Origin: Miltoncostaea sp963823515
GTDB taxonomy: Bacteria > Actinomycetota > Thermoleophilia > Miltoncostaeales > Miltoncostaeaceae
Direction: 5' to 3'
Length of the DNA stretch: 64,000 bases
Assembly: GCA_963823515.1 (NCBI GenBank)
Contig: CAWGMB010000002.1
Span: forward strand, 496,001-560,000
Position numbers and translations under genes: made by a program. How positions within the stretch are numbered: the first letter of the stretch is position 1; every line of letters starts with the position of its first letter. The notes under the pieces were generated by a model. The model searched no databases. It was not told where the DNA came from and saw only the letters and a program-made list of their open reading frames with translations. Below are positions 1 to 7,316 of this stretch, piece after piece.

Positions 1-1
1 G

Positions 2-172
2 ACCGCCGCGGCTCTCGCCGTGCTTCGAGGTGCCGAGGCCGACCTCGGGTCCGAATCCCCCCTCGCCCATCGCATTCGGGCCGCTGCAGCCGAGCTGCGA
101 CGCCCGCCGAGCGGCAGCCGCCTCTCCGGTTGGTGTCGTCTCATGCGCCTGCTCGCGGTCATCGTCATCTAG
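2..172 (+). CDS. Possible 3' end of a gene cut by the window edge
   Basis: Frame 2 is open from the first base to a TAG at 170-172, giving 56 residues that end in a short hydrophobic stretch (MRLLAVIVI). Third positions are mostly G or C, but a neighbouring frame is about as rich, so coding status is not proved. I recognise no family. It could equally be non-coding sequence, because the next few hundred bases are gene debris. Confidence 0.22.
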   Translation, partial: TAAALAVLRGAEADLGSESPLAHRIRAAAAELRRPPSGSRLSGWCRLMRLLAVIVI

Positions 173-210
173 TCGATCTCGACGAAAGCACGATTCGGCT
201 ACCTGGGCGC

Positions 211-381
211 CGTGGCGAGACCCACGAGCACACGGGCACGGGGTCCTGCGACGTCGAGTTCGGCGCGGGGCGCATCGGGCGGGTGGACGCCGACTTCTTC
301 TCGCAGGCCTCGCCGACGGGCGCCTTCCAGGAGCCCTCCGAGGCCCTGCGCGCCGAGAAGGATCACTTCGGCGCGCCGCCC
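211..381 (+). pseudogene. Fragment: C-terminal part of an FAD-dependent oxidoreductase (sulfide:quinone oxidoreductase-like)
   Basis: Frame 1 reads CDVEFGAGRIGRVDADFF, then SPTGAF, then PSEALRAEKDHFGA. This spacing resembles the C-terminal end of sulfide:quinone oxidoreductase-like flavoproteins (cysteine-valine-glutamate-phenylalanine, glycine-rich turn, closing Phe-Gly). The similarity fades after about 381, and nothing upstream in this frame resembles the FAD-binding core. A piece from the middle of the same kind of protein lies at 2841-3054 on the same strand, so this looks like debris of one or two decayed copies. The assignment is from memory of the family. Confidence 0.5.
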
Positions 382-465
382 CGGGCCCCGCGACGTCGGC
401 GAACGCGTCCGAACGCCGCCACCCGGGCCCGATCGGCCGCCGACCAGGGGGACGAGCCGCCGTGC

Positions 466-882
466 TTACCCGAGGATGTTGCTGACCCGGACCCTGTCCC
501 GGGTCTCCACGAGGAACCGCACGAAGAGCAGGGACCAAAGGAAGTCCCCGATCGCGATCAGCAACCAGGGCACGGTCGCCTCGTCGCTGGCGAAGGCATG
601 GACAACGAAGGCGAGGACCGCGAGCTTTCCCATGATCCCCACCCACACCACTGCCCGGTTCTCGCTCGTGTTCATGGAGACCAGCAGGTAGGCGATGCCG
701 AAGAGCAGCACGCACACCCAGAAGGCTCGAAAGAGCCAGAGCTGGTGGTAGTCCCCGACGTAGGCGTCCTCGCCGAACAGGAGCTCGAACGTGAAACGAG
801 AGGCGAGCAACCCGACGAGAGCCGCGCCGAAGTTCCACAGCGCCGCCAAGAGGAAGAACCTCCGCCAGAAGCCATTGCTCAT
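466..882 (-). CDS. Small four-helix membrane protein of unknown function
   Basis: The 138-residue protein starts at ATG 882, preceded by a purine-rich GAGAAGGGGCGAG stretch. It has about four hydrophobic segments, near residues 8-30, 45-68, 77-97 and 103-122, with short polar loops, and ends in a charged tail (ETRDRVRV). The reading frame continues upstream, but that extension is Arg/Pro-rich shadow sequence overlapping a VOC remnant, so I chose the inner ATG. The length and helix layout fit small DoxX-like or uncharacterised integral membrane proteins, but I see no diagnostic motif and give no function. Confidence 0.7.
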   Translation of the reverse strand: MSNGFWRRFFLLAALWNFGAALVGLLASRFTFELLFGEDAYVGDYHQLWLFRAFWVCVLLFGIAYLLVSMNTSENRAVVWVGIMGKLAVLAFVVHAFASDEATVPWLLIAIGDFLWSLLFVRFLVETRDRVRVSNILG

Positions 883-1034
883 CGTCGCTCGCCCCTTCTC
901 GACTAGTGCTGCTGACACCGGCGCATGGCCATCGTTCCGCCGGCGCGCGCGGGGGGCCACGGTGCTTTCCCGCATCTCGGAGGACGGGTATTCCACACAC
1001 GATCCGGCACCCGGGCGCCCGGAACCTCGCCGAT

Positions 1035-1259
1035 CCCGACGGCAACCCGTGGGCCGGCGTCGCCAGGCCGCCCCCATCGAGGACGGCCTCGTGGCCTGCG
1101 GCGGCCAGGCGGGCCGCGACCGCGTCGACGTCGACCTGGCCCGGAAGGACCACGCGGTAGCGATCGAGCCCACGGGCGTCGAGGGGCGGGGGTCTGTGCG
1201 TCGCGGCTGCCCCGGGTGTTGAGGCCCAGGACGCCCTCGTCCGGCCCATCGGGGGGCAC
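1035..1259 (-). pseudogene. Truncated, frameshifted remnant of a VOC-family dioxygenase/glyoxalase
   Basis: Read leftward, one frame gives GPDEGVLGLNTRGSRD. A second frame then continues with ARGLDRYRVVLPGQ and VDVDAVAARLAAAGHEAVL. The intact VOC protein at 5973-6857 has the same order (PDEGV, LGLNTWGTRD, SRGLDRLLIVLP, DVDAVAARLLGSGH), but about 50 residues lie between its PDEGV and LGLNT. The remnant has therefore lost that internal block, has a frameshift near 1160 and lacks its metal-binding end. It is a decayed paralogue of the gene about 5 kb to the right. Confidence 0.7.
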
Positions 1260-1505
1260 ATCGAGGCGCGCGCCGAGTCACCGTTCAGCCTGAATCCGTC
1301 GTAGATGGTGGATGCGGGGGATGCGCCATCCGGCCTGATCAGATCCCGCCATGCCGTCGCGAAGCTGCGCAGGGACCGGGTGCTCGCGCTGGTCCCGATC
1401 GCAGACCTCGGGGCAGGCACGCCGGTGCGCCGCCATGAGGTCCCGGGGCTCCGCGCGCCGTCGGGACATCGGCCTGAGGGGTGGGCCGGGTGACGCCGTG
1501 ACCGC
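1260..1505. other. Gap between the VOC remnant and the first PKD gene
   Basis: No frame here shows recognisable protein motifs on either strand. The short open frames are explained by GC content. The right end runs into the conserved promoter block of the following gene. Confidence 0.5.
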
Positions 1506-1538
1506 GCTGGGCCCACTTACGCTTTTCTCGAATAGGCT
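1506..1538 (+). promoter_or_regulatory. Promoter block shared by the two PKD paralogues (copy 1)
   Basis: The stretch from CTGGGCCC to TTCTCGAATAGGCT (last 14 bases at 1525-1538) recurs with few changes before the paralogue at 4594. TAGGCT at 1533-1538 fits a -10 element. It would give a leader of about 30 bases containing the GGCAGGAG ribosome-binding site just before ATG 1577. Confidence 0.5.
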
Positions 1539-1576
1539 CCCCGCCCAAGGAACACGACGGGCAGGAGCGACGACCA

Positions 1577-2809
1577 ATGACGATGACCCCGCACTCCACC
1601 GCGCGGCAGCGCTCAATCGCGCGGCGCGGTCTCCTGGGCGTCGCGGCCCCGCTCGTCGGCCTGGGCGCCTTCGGGGGCGCCATGGCGCTGGCCGAGGACC
1701 CGCCTCCGGGGAACCTGACCCCCAACCCCTCCTTCGAGACCGACCCTTCGGTCGAGTGGCAGGGTTTCCGGTCCGGGGTCATCCAGGTCGCGCTGCCGGG
1801 CGAGGCGCCCTCGGGGGCCTACGCGGTCACGGTCGTGGCCGATGCAACCGCCGATGCGCTCGAGGGCTACTCGATCGATGACCGGGATCCCTCGGGGGGC
1901 ACCGACGTGCCTGCCGGCACCCAGTTCGTCGGCTCGGCCTACATGCGCGCGGCCGCTCCTCAGTCGATCGACAAGCTCGGGAAGGTCTGGGTGCGCGAGC
2001 GCGCCGCGGGCAGCCTGATCGACCGGATCAGCGCCGAGGCCCCGCTGACCGGGGTCTTCCAGAAGCTGACCACGCCGGTCTACACGGTCAAGCGCGCCGG
2101 CGCTGAGGTGGATGTCTATATCGCGCAGAACCCGGCCGCGCCCGGTGACGCCTTCACCGCCGACCTGGTCACGCTCACACGCAACCTGCCGCCGGCGGGG
2201 TCGATCACCGCCAACCGCGCCAGCGCCTCCAGCGGCGACGAGATCACCTTCTCCTCGAGCGGGGTCGCCGATCCCGAGGGAGGCCCGATCACGCGGGCCT
2301 GGGACCTGGACGGCGATGGCAACTACGCCGAGGGCACCGGCGTGACCGCCTCACGCAAGTTCAGCGGGGCCGGCACCTACACCGTGCGCCTGAGCGCCGC
2401 CGACGGATCCGGCGCTACCGCGATCTTCCCGATCAAGGTCGTCGTGGGCAGGACGGGCGGCGTCAGCGTGGGCGTCGACGGAGCCGGTGCCGTCATCGGA
2501 GCGGGCCTCGGCATCCCCTCGCCCAGGCCGAGGGTCACCCGTTTCAAGGCGTTCCGTCGCAAGGGAGTGGCCTACGCGCGGTTCAACCTCTCCCAGCGCG
2601 TTCGCCTGGCTGCGCGGCTCGAGCGCCGTCGCGTGGGTAAGCGCGGCTACGCCAAGATCCGCACGACGAAGTCGAAGAACTTCGGTCAGGGCCGTCGCAT
2701 CGTCAAGCTGGGCAAGCTGAAGGCCGGTCGCTACCGGGTCAAGATGACGATCCGGTACGGAGCGGGGCAACGCCGGGTCGTGGTCAAGGGGTTCCGGCTC
2801 CGCCGATAG
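1577..2809 (+). CDS. Secreted PKD-domain surface protein with basic C-terminal module (paralogue 1)
   Basis: The 410-residue protein starts at ATG 1577 behind GGCAGGAG. Residues 1-40 are an Arg-rich start, a hydrophobic core (LLGVAAPLVGLGAFGG) and an AxA-like end, a probable Sec or Tat signal. Residues 45-200 begin NPSFE and resemble a carbohydrate-binding or galactose-binding-like beta domain. Residues 205-290 are a PKD-type domain (ITFSSSGVADPEGG, WDLDGDG). The last 95 residues are Lys/Arg-rich beta sequence (YAKIRTTKSK, RYRVKMTIRY) of a kind seen on surface proteins of related actinobacteria. A close paralogue lies at 4594-5943 with a different C-terminus. An extracellular or wall-bound role is inferred; no catalytic motif is visible. 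Confidence 0.8.
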   Translation: MTMTPHSTARQRSIARRGLLGVAAPLVGLGAFGGAMALAEDPPPGNLTPNPSFETDPSVEWQGFRSGVIQVALPGEAPSGAYAVTVVADATADALEGYSIDDRDPSGGTDVPAGTQFVGSAYMRAAAPQSIDKLGKVWVRERAAGSLIDRISAEAPLTGVFQKLTTPVYTVKRAGAEVDVYIAQNPAAPGDAFTADLVTLTRNLPPAGSITANRASASSGDEITFSSSGVADPEGGPITRAWDLDGDGNYAEGTGVTASRKFSGAGTYTVRLSAADGSGATAIFPIKVVVGRTGGVSVGVDGAGAVIGAGLGIPSPRPRVTRFKAFRRKGVAYARFNLSQRVRLAARLERRRVGKRGYAKIRTTKSKNFGQGRRIVKLGKLKAGRYRVKMTIRYGAGQRRVVVKGFRLRR

Positions 2810-2840
2810 GCACGATTCGGTTGCCGGTCGCCCAGCGCTC

Positions 2841-3054
2841 GGAACCGGCCACCACGAGGCCGATCACCTCGTGGTGGCCCTCGGCGCCGACTGCGACTTC
2901 GATGCCACGCCGGGGCTGACCGGGGGCGGCAACGCGTTCTCCTCGGTCGCCGGCGCGGAGCGCCTGCGCGAGGTGCTGCCGGGCTTCTGGGGCGGCCACG
3001 CGGTGATCGGCGTGTGCGATGCGCCCTTCGGGTGCCCGGCGCGCGCCCGTCGAT
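2841..3054 (+). pseudogene. Fragment: middle part of an FAD-dependent oxidoreductase (sulfide:quinone oxidoreductase-like)
   Basis: One frame reads EADHLVVALGAD, then FDATPGLTGGGNAF, SVAGAERLREVLP, and HAVIGVCDAPFGCP. This is the second-half Rossmann region of sulfide:quinone oxidoreductase-like flavoproteins, including a C-x-APF-x-CP segment. Upstream sequence is unrelated, and after CP the frame degenerates to an Arg-rich run ending at a stop near 3071. It is not a functional gene. The C-terminal piece of a similar protein is at 211-381, upstream rather than downstream, so a simple insertion does not explain the arrangement. Confidence 0.6.
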
Positions 3055-3178
3055 TCGGCCGCCCCTGCTGACGGACCCGGCCCGCGCAGCCATCGGCGCG
3101 CGCCCCGGTCGTCCGACGCCGAGGGCGGGGTGGCACACTCGACCGTGAGACGATCCTCCGGCGTGCCCGTGGGCCGGC

Positions 3179-3201
3179 GGGCTGCGGCCCCTCCGCAGCC
3201 C
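3179..3201. terminator. Hairpin between the oxidoreductase fragment and the stress protein gene
   Basis: GGGCTGCGG at 3179-3187 pairs perfectly with CCGCAGCCC at 3193-3201 across a five-base loop. No T-run follows, so this is only a terminator-like structure. The rest of 3072-3322 shows no gene. Confidence 0.35.
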
Positions 3202-3322
3202 GTGACGTGCCCCACCCGGACGACGACGACACCGAGCCCGCGTAGCGTCGGTGGACGATCGAGCGACCGGACGGGGCGCTCCCCAGGGGGCCGTCGGCCG
3301 AGCCGGGAGACGGGGGATTGTC

Positions 3323-4150
3323 ATGGTCTTCGACAGAGTGATCGCCGCGGTCGACGGAACCCGGGCGGGCTTCGAAGCGGGCCGCCAAGCCGCGCGCCTG
3401 GTGCGCCCCGGTGGCGAGCTGCTGCTGGTGGCGGTCGCGGATCCCTCCCTTGCCATCTTCAACCGCTGGGGACCCGGGCCGATCGTACGCCCCCAGGAGG
3501 CCCCCGGCGGCGAGGTGCTGCCGCTCGCGACCGAGCGCCTCGGCGACTGCGCGGAGGCCTCCCTGGCGGCGATGCGCGCTCAGCTGCCGTTGACCGAGGG
3601 GCTGCGCTCCCAGGTCGTGGAGGGTCAGGCGTGGGATGTGCTGCGGGACCTCGCCCGGGCCGAGGACGCCGACCTGGTGGCGGTCGGCAGCCACGGCGGC
3701 CGGCGCCTGATGGGGGCGGCCCTCGGCAGCACCGCGACCGAGTTGCTGCACGCCGCGCCCTGCTCGGTCCTCGTCGCCCGGCCCCCCTTCGATCCGGGTG
3801 CGTTCCCATCGCGGCTGATCGCCGGCGTCAACGGCTCGGCGCCCTCGCTGGCGGCTCTCGACATGGCGAACGCGATCGCGGCGGCCGCGGGCTCGCGCGT
3901 ATGGGCATGGGTGCTGGCGGCGCGCGGCAGCGGGATCGACGACACCGTCCTGCGGCGCCTCGCGCAGCCGCTGCGGGTCGAGTACCGCGAGCTCCGGCCC
4001 GTCGAGGCGCTCGTGGCCGCGGCCGCCGAGGTCGACCTGGTGATCCTCGGATCGCGTGGGCTCTCCGGCAGCCGCGCCCTCGGCAGCGTCTCGGAGCGCG
4101 TCGCGCACCGCGCCAACTCCTCGGTGCTCGTCGTGAGGGGTCGCGACTGA
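3323..4150 (+). CDS. Tandem universal stress protein (two UspA domains)
   Basis: The 275-residue protein starts at ATG 3323 (MVFDRVIAAVDG), because earlier in-frame codons encode only Arg/Gly-rich shadow. Domain 1 covers about 1-148 and domain 2 about 155-275. Domain 1 ends with the ATP-binding pattern G-x2-G-x9-G-S/T (GSHGGRRLMGAALGST). Domain 2 ends with GSRGLSGSRALGSVSERV and the typical closing strand SVLVVRG; its glycine spacing is two residues short, so nucleotide binding there is less certain. Such tandem proteins act in stress survival in actinobacteria. The gene stands alone between the two PKD paralogues. Confidence 0.9.
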   Translation: MVFDRVIAAVDGTRAGFEAGRQAARLVRPGGELLLVAVADPSLAIFNRWGPGPIVRPQEAPGGEVLPLATERLGDCAEASLAAMRAQLPLTEGLRSQVVEGQAWDVLRDLARAEDADLVAVGSHGGRRLMGAALGSTATELLHAAPCSVLVARPPFDPGAFPSRLIAGVNGSAPSLAALDMANAIAAAAGSRVWAWVLAARGSGIDDTVLRRLAQPLRVEYRELRPVEALVAAAAEVDLVILGSRGLSGSRALGSVSERVAHRANSSVLVVRGRD

Positions 4151-4525
4151 TGCCGAAGGGGGCGCTCGATCGCCATCATGACACCCGCGGGGGGACCACC
4201 GGATCCGCGTCGCCGCGGTCACACCTGCCGAGCGGGGACCGGAGACCTTTGCCACGGTCGCGGGCCAGATGGCAGCGCGGAGCCGGCTTGCCCGGTCACC
4301 GGCGCGGCCCCGGGTCGAGGCGCTGCTCGGTGCGAGAGATCCGCTAGCGGATCTCTCGCTGTCCTGCCGCGCCGATGTCGAAACGGCGCAGGAGCCGAGG
4401 CTCCCTCGAGTCGCGATGCCACGACTCAGGCCGCGCGCGCCGGTAGCGGCGGCGACGTCCCGGGCGACCCGAGCGGCGCTTGGACGCCGTCCGGGAACTG
4501 GTCGCGGTAACGATGGGACCGCCCT
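4151..4525. other. Gene-free stretch after the stress protein gene
   Basis: I find no supported gene here. It holds a perfect 28-base palindrome (4332-4359) and two weaker inverted repeats to its right (GAGCC/GGCTC near 4392 and GAGTCG/CGACTC near 4411). Confidence 0.5.
4332..4359. terminator. Perfect 28-base palindrome, probable hairpin terminator or binding site
   Basis: GCGAGAGATCCGCT is followed directly by its own reverse complement, so all 28 bases are symmetric. As RNA it would form a 12-pair stem with a four-base loop. It lies 182 bases after the stress protein stop and lacks a T-run. A terminator for that gene or a protein-binding palindrome are both possible. Confidence 0.45.
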
Positions 4526-4556
4526 GGGCCGCACTATCGGATTTCTCACATAGGCT
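4526..4556 (+). promoter_or_regulatory. Promoter block shared by the two PKD paralogues (copy 2)
   Basis: TGGGCCGCACTATCGG followed by TTCTCACATAGGCT (4543-4556) matches the block before the gene at 1577. TAGGCT is the proposed -10, and GGCAGGAG precedes ATG 4594 at the same distance as in copy 1. The conservation implies co-regulation of the two paralogues. Confidence 0.5.
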
Positions 4557-4593
4557 GTTCTTCTCGGAAGCGATGGGCAGGAGAGCCGATCAC

Positions 4594-5943
4594 ATGACGA
4601 CGAGCCCGCGCCCCACGGCGCGACACCGCTCCACCACACGCTTTGCTCTCCTGGGCATCGCGCTCCCGCTCACGGGCCTGGGCGCCTTCGGCGGCGCCAT
4701 CGCGCTGGCCGAGGACCCGCCCGCGGGGAACCTCACCCGCAACCCCTCCTTCGAGACCGACCCCTCGGTCGAGTGGGAGGGCTTTCGCTCCGGGTTCAAC
4801 CAGGTCGCCCTGCCGGGCGAGGCGCCCTCGGGGACCTACGGCGTCGCGGTCATAGCCGGCCCCACCGCCGACGCGCTCGAGGGCTTCTCGATCGATGACC
4901 GGCGCGCCTCGGGGGGCACCGACGTGCCCGCCGGCACCCAGTTCGTCGCCTCGGCCTTCATGCGCGCCGCCAATCCTCAGTCGCTCGGCAAGCTCGGAAA
5001 GGTCTGGGTGCGCGAGCGCGCCGACGGCAGCCTGGCCCTGGTGGACCGCGTCAACACCGCGGTCCCTCTGACCGGGGTCTTCCAGAAGCTGACCACGCCG
5101 GTCTACACGGTCAAGCGGGCCGGCAGCGAGGTCAACGTGTACGTCGCACAGAACCCGGCCGCTCCCGGCGACGCCTTCATCGCCGACCTGGTCACCCTCA
5201 ACCGCAACCTGCCGCCGGCGGGCTCCATCACCGCCGATCGCGCCAGCGCCTCCGCCGGCACCCGGATCACCTTCTCCTCGAGCGGGGTCGCCGATCCCGA
5301 GGGCGGCCCGATCACGCGCGCCTGGGACCTCGACGGGGACGGCGCCTTCAGCGAGGGAACCGGCGTGACCGCCAGCCGCGAGTTCAGCGCGGCCGGCGCC
5401 TACGTCGTGCGGCTGAGCGCCGCCGATGCCTTCGGCGCCACCGCCGTCTTCCCGATCCCGGTCGTCGTGAGCAGGACGGGCGATGTCAGCATCGGCGTCG
5501 GCGGGGGCGGCACGGGTGCCGTCATCGGAGCGGGCGGCGGGGGCGGAGGCGGGACCACCAGAGGGGGCACCCGAGGCCGGATCACCCTCTCAGCGCGCCA
5601 ACTCCTGATCAATCAGAGGATCGGCCAGGCCGCGATCCGACGCCTCAACGCAGTCGAAGCCAAGCTCGACGGGCGCCCCGCGAGCACGGCAACCGCCAAG
5701 AAGTCGGCATCGCGCGTGCGCCTCGACGCGCGTCAGATGCTGATCAACCAGCGCATCTACCAGGCCGGTGTGCGCCGGGCCGCGGCGCTCGAGGCACGAC
5801 TCGACGGGCTTCCCACGCCCGCTGTGGGCACCCGCAAGGGCGGAACGGTACGCCTGAGCGTTGCCCAACTCGTCATCAACCAGCACATCGCGCAAGCCGC
5901 CGTCCGACGAGCAAACGCCCTACAGGCCCGCGTCGGCCTGTGA
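4594..5943 (+). CDS. Secreted PKD-domain surface protein with triplicated INQRI-type C-terminal repeat (paralogue 2)
   Basis: The 449-residue protein starts at ATG 4594, behind GGCAGGAG and aligned with the paralogue's start. Signal peptide, NPSFE beta domain (about 45-203) and PKD domain (about 206-290; WDLDGDG) closely track the protein at 1577. From about residue 300 they diverge. A glycine-rich linker (GGGGGGGTT) leads into three copies of a 31-residue unit at residues 330-360, 375-405 and 419-449, with consensus LxxxQxLINQRIxQAAxRR followed by ALEARLDG. The units look amphipathic-helical and the last copy ends the protein. No enzyme motif is visible; a surface adhesion or assembly role is a guess. 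Confidence 0.8.
   Translation: MTTSPRPTARHRSTTRFALLGIALPLTGLGAFGGAIALAEDPPAGNLTRNPSFETDPSVEWEGFRSGFNQVALPGEAPSGTYGVAVIAGPTADALEGFSIDDRRASGGTDVPAGTQFVASAFMRAANPQSLGKLGKVWVRERADGSLALVDRVNTAVPLTGVFQKLTTPVYTVKRAGSEVNVYVAQNPAAPGDAFIADLVTLNRNLPPAGSITADRASASAGTRITFSSSGVADPEGGPITRAWDLDGDGAFSEGTGVTASREFSAAGAYVVRLSAADAFGATAVFPIPVVVSRTGDVSIGVGGGGTGAVIGAGGGGGGGTTRGGTRGRITLSARQLLINQRIGQAAIRRLNAVEAKLDGRPASTATAKKSASRVRLDARQMLINQRIYQAGVRRAAALEARLDGLPTPAVGTRKGGTVRLSVAQLVINQHIAQAAVRRANALQARVGL
5581..5940 (+). repeat. Three in-frame 93-base repeats encoding the INQRI module
   Basis: Units lie at 5581-5673, 5716-5808 and 5848-5940, spaced 135 and 132 bases apart. They are conserved mainly at protein level (Q-x-L/V-INQ-R/H-I-x-QA and RR..A.EA.LDG). 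The linkers between them are unconserved and Lys/Ser/Thr-rich. Confidence 0.85.
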
Positions 5944-5972
5944 CGCGCGGCAGGGGATGCTGAGGGCCTTCC

Positions 5973-6857
5973 CTACGCCGCTCGGCGCGTCGACAACACC
6001 AGATGGTTGCCGGAGGGATCGGCGACATGCAGGCCGTCTTCGTCGCACGCGATGTCGTGCCCGGACCCGAGGAGCCGTGCAGCGACCGCATCGACGTCTG
6101 CGGCATCCGGGAGCACGATGAGGAGGCGGTCCAGGCCGCGGGAGCGCGCGGGCGGCGGCGGGTCGTCGCGCGTCCCCCAGGTGTTGAGGCCCAGGTGGTG
6201 GTGGTAGCCGCCGGCCGACACGAAGAGCGCGCCCGGGTAGCCGCGCACCACCGGGTCGAAGCCCAGGACGCCGTGGTAGAAGGCCTCCGCCTCCGAGATG
6301 TCGCGCACCTGCAGGTGCACGTGCCCCATCACCGTGCCGTCGGGGACGCCCTCGTCCGGCGCACCGGGCGGCAGCGCGGCGAGCACGCCGTCGAGATCGA
6401 TGGCGAGCGTCGCCATCTCGATCTCGCCGTCGCGGTGGCCCCACTCCTCGCGCGGGCGGTCACGGTAGATCTCGATGCCGTTGCCCTCGGGGTCGTCGAG
6501 GTAGAGGGCCTCGCTGACGAGATGGTCGGCCGCCCCGCTGAAGGACCGGCCGGCCCGCGAGACGCGGTGGACGGCCTGCGCCAGGTCGGCGCGCGAGGGC
6601 AGGAGGATCGCCAGATGGAAGAGCCCGGTGCTGCGCGGCGGCCGGGCCGGGGCCGACGGATCGCCGGCCAGCTCGACGATGGGCGCTCCGGCGAGGGTGC
6701 CGAGGCGGACGAGGCCGTCCGTGGATGCGAGGTCGTGGAGACCGACCGCCCGGCGGTAGAACTCCGCGACGCCCTGCGGGTCGGCGACGCGTAGCCGAAC
6801 GGGGCCGAGCGACGTGCTCGCGGGCAGGCGGGGGGCGGATTCCGACAGGTGATTCAC
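5973..6857 (-). CDS. Two-domain VOC (glyoxalase/extradiol dioxygenase) protein, CatE-like
   Basis: The proposed start is GTG 6857 (VNHLSESAPRLP), giving 294 residues; an earlier ATG at 6920 would run into the divergent promoter. Two vicinal-oxygen-chelate halves are visible: residues about 15-130 (LGPVRLRVADPQGVAEFYRRAVGL, FHLAILLPSR) and about 170-290 (GHVHLQVRDISEAEAFYHGV, then a YHHHLGLN metal-ligand strand and VADPSGNHL). The metal is expected to be bound by His and Glu residues of these strands. Length and layout match CatE/YfiE-type catechol-2,3-dioxygenase homologues; the substrate is unknown. A decayed relative lies at 1035-1259. Confidence 0.85.
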   Translation of the reverse strand: MNHLSESAPRLPASTSLGPVRLRVADPQGVAEFYRRAVGLHDLASTDGLVRLGTLAGAPIVELAGDPSAPARPPRSTGLFHLAILLPSRADLAQAVHRVSRAGRSFSGAADHLVSEALYLDDPEGNGIEIYRDRPREEWGHRDGEIEMATLAIDLDGVLAALPPGAPDEGVPDGTVMGHVHLQVRDISEAEAFYHGVLGFDPVVRGYPGALFVSAGGYHHHLGLNTWGTRDDPPPPARSRGLDRLLIVLPDAADVDAVAARLLGSGHDIACDEDGLHVADPSGNHLVLSTRRAA

Positions 6858-6933
6858 GGGTGAACCATACCCCCCCCGAGAGGTAGCGCGCGCGTCTAGA
6901 CCTTCGAGGGGGTACTGCATCTCGGATCGGGGA

Positions 6934-6939
6934 TATTGT
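6934..6939 (+). promoter_or_regulatory. Likely -10 element (TATTGT) of the small gene at 6947
   Basis: TATTGT is followed by seven bases and then GTG ATG in frame, which would make the transcript leaderless. Confidence 0.4.
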
Positions 6940-6946
6940 GGTTCTC

Positions 6947-7174
6947 GTGATGAACGAGGACATCGAGCAGGTGACGAGCGCCGCGCCCATCGAGCTCGGC
7001 CCCCCGATCGATATGTGGGAGCGCCAGGGCGCCCTCCGCGAGTTGACCCGGGTGGCCCGGGATCTCGAGTTCGACGACTCGGCCGCCGTCATCGCCCGCC
7101 TCGGCCGCCTGACCCAGAGCCAGCGCGACGCGGTGGCCGAGGCGATGGAGCGGATCCTGGAGCTCGGCGAGTAG
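6947..7174 (+). CDS. Small conserved-looking acidic protein, unknown function
   Basis: The protein has 75 residues, or 74 if the adjacent ATG 6950 is used. It is a predicted helical protein: an acidic start (NEDIEQV), a proline-rich link (IELGPPIDMWERQG) and two amphipathic helices (ALRELTRVARDLEF and TQSQRDAVAEAMERILELGE). No family is recognised. It is divergent from the VOC gene, and the start choice rests on a -10-like TATTGT seven bases upstream with no ribosome-binding site. Confidence 0.6.
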   Translation: MMNEDIEQVTSAAPIELGPPIDMWERQGALRELTRVARDLEFDDSAAVIARLGRLTQSQRDAVAEAMERILELGE

Positions 7175-7316
7175 CACCGCCGGGCCGGGCCGGGATCTGA
7201 GGGGCCCGGACGCCCTCACCCGCCCCTCAGGAGAACGTCCCCGCACGCCGAATGTGTGCACGTACGACCAAAACGGCGTCGCCGGGACGGCGTTCGCGAT
7301 AGCCTAGGAACCCGGC

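Noticed and set aside
1020..1060. Plus-strand LADPDGNPW, which looks like a glyoxalase end motif
   Set aside because: Only nine residues fit and both flanks are meaningless in that frame; the minus-strand VOC remnant explains the same bases better.
4480..4593. 38-codon upstream extension of the second PKD gene
   Set aside because: It crosses the promoter and ribosome-binding site conserved with paralogue 1, whose start aligns with ATG 4594.
2864..4639. 591-codon minus-strand frame across the stress protein gene
   Set aside because: Arg/Ala/Pro-rich composition typical of antisense frames in high-GC DNA; the plus strand encodes clear UspA domains.
6858..6920. Longer VOC protein starting at ATG 6920
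   Set aside because: The extra 21 residues are unlike the family start and would leave almost no room for the divergent promoter.
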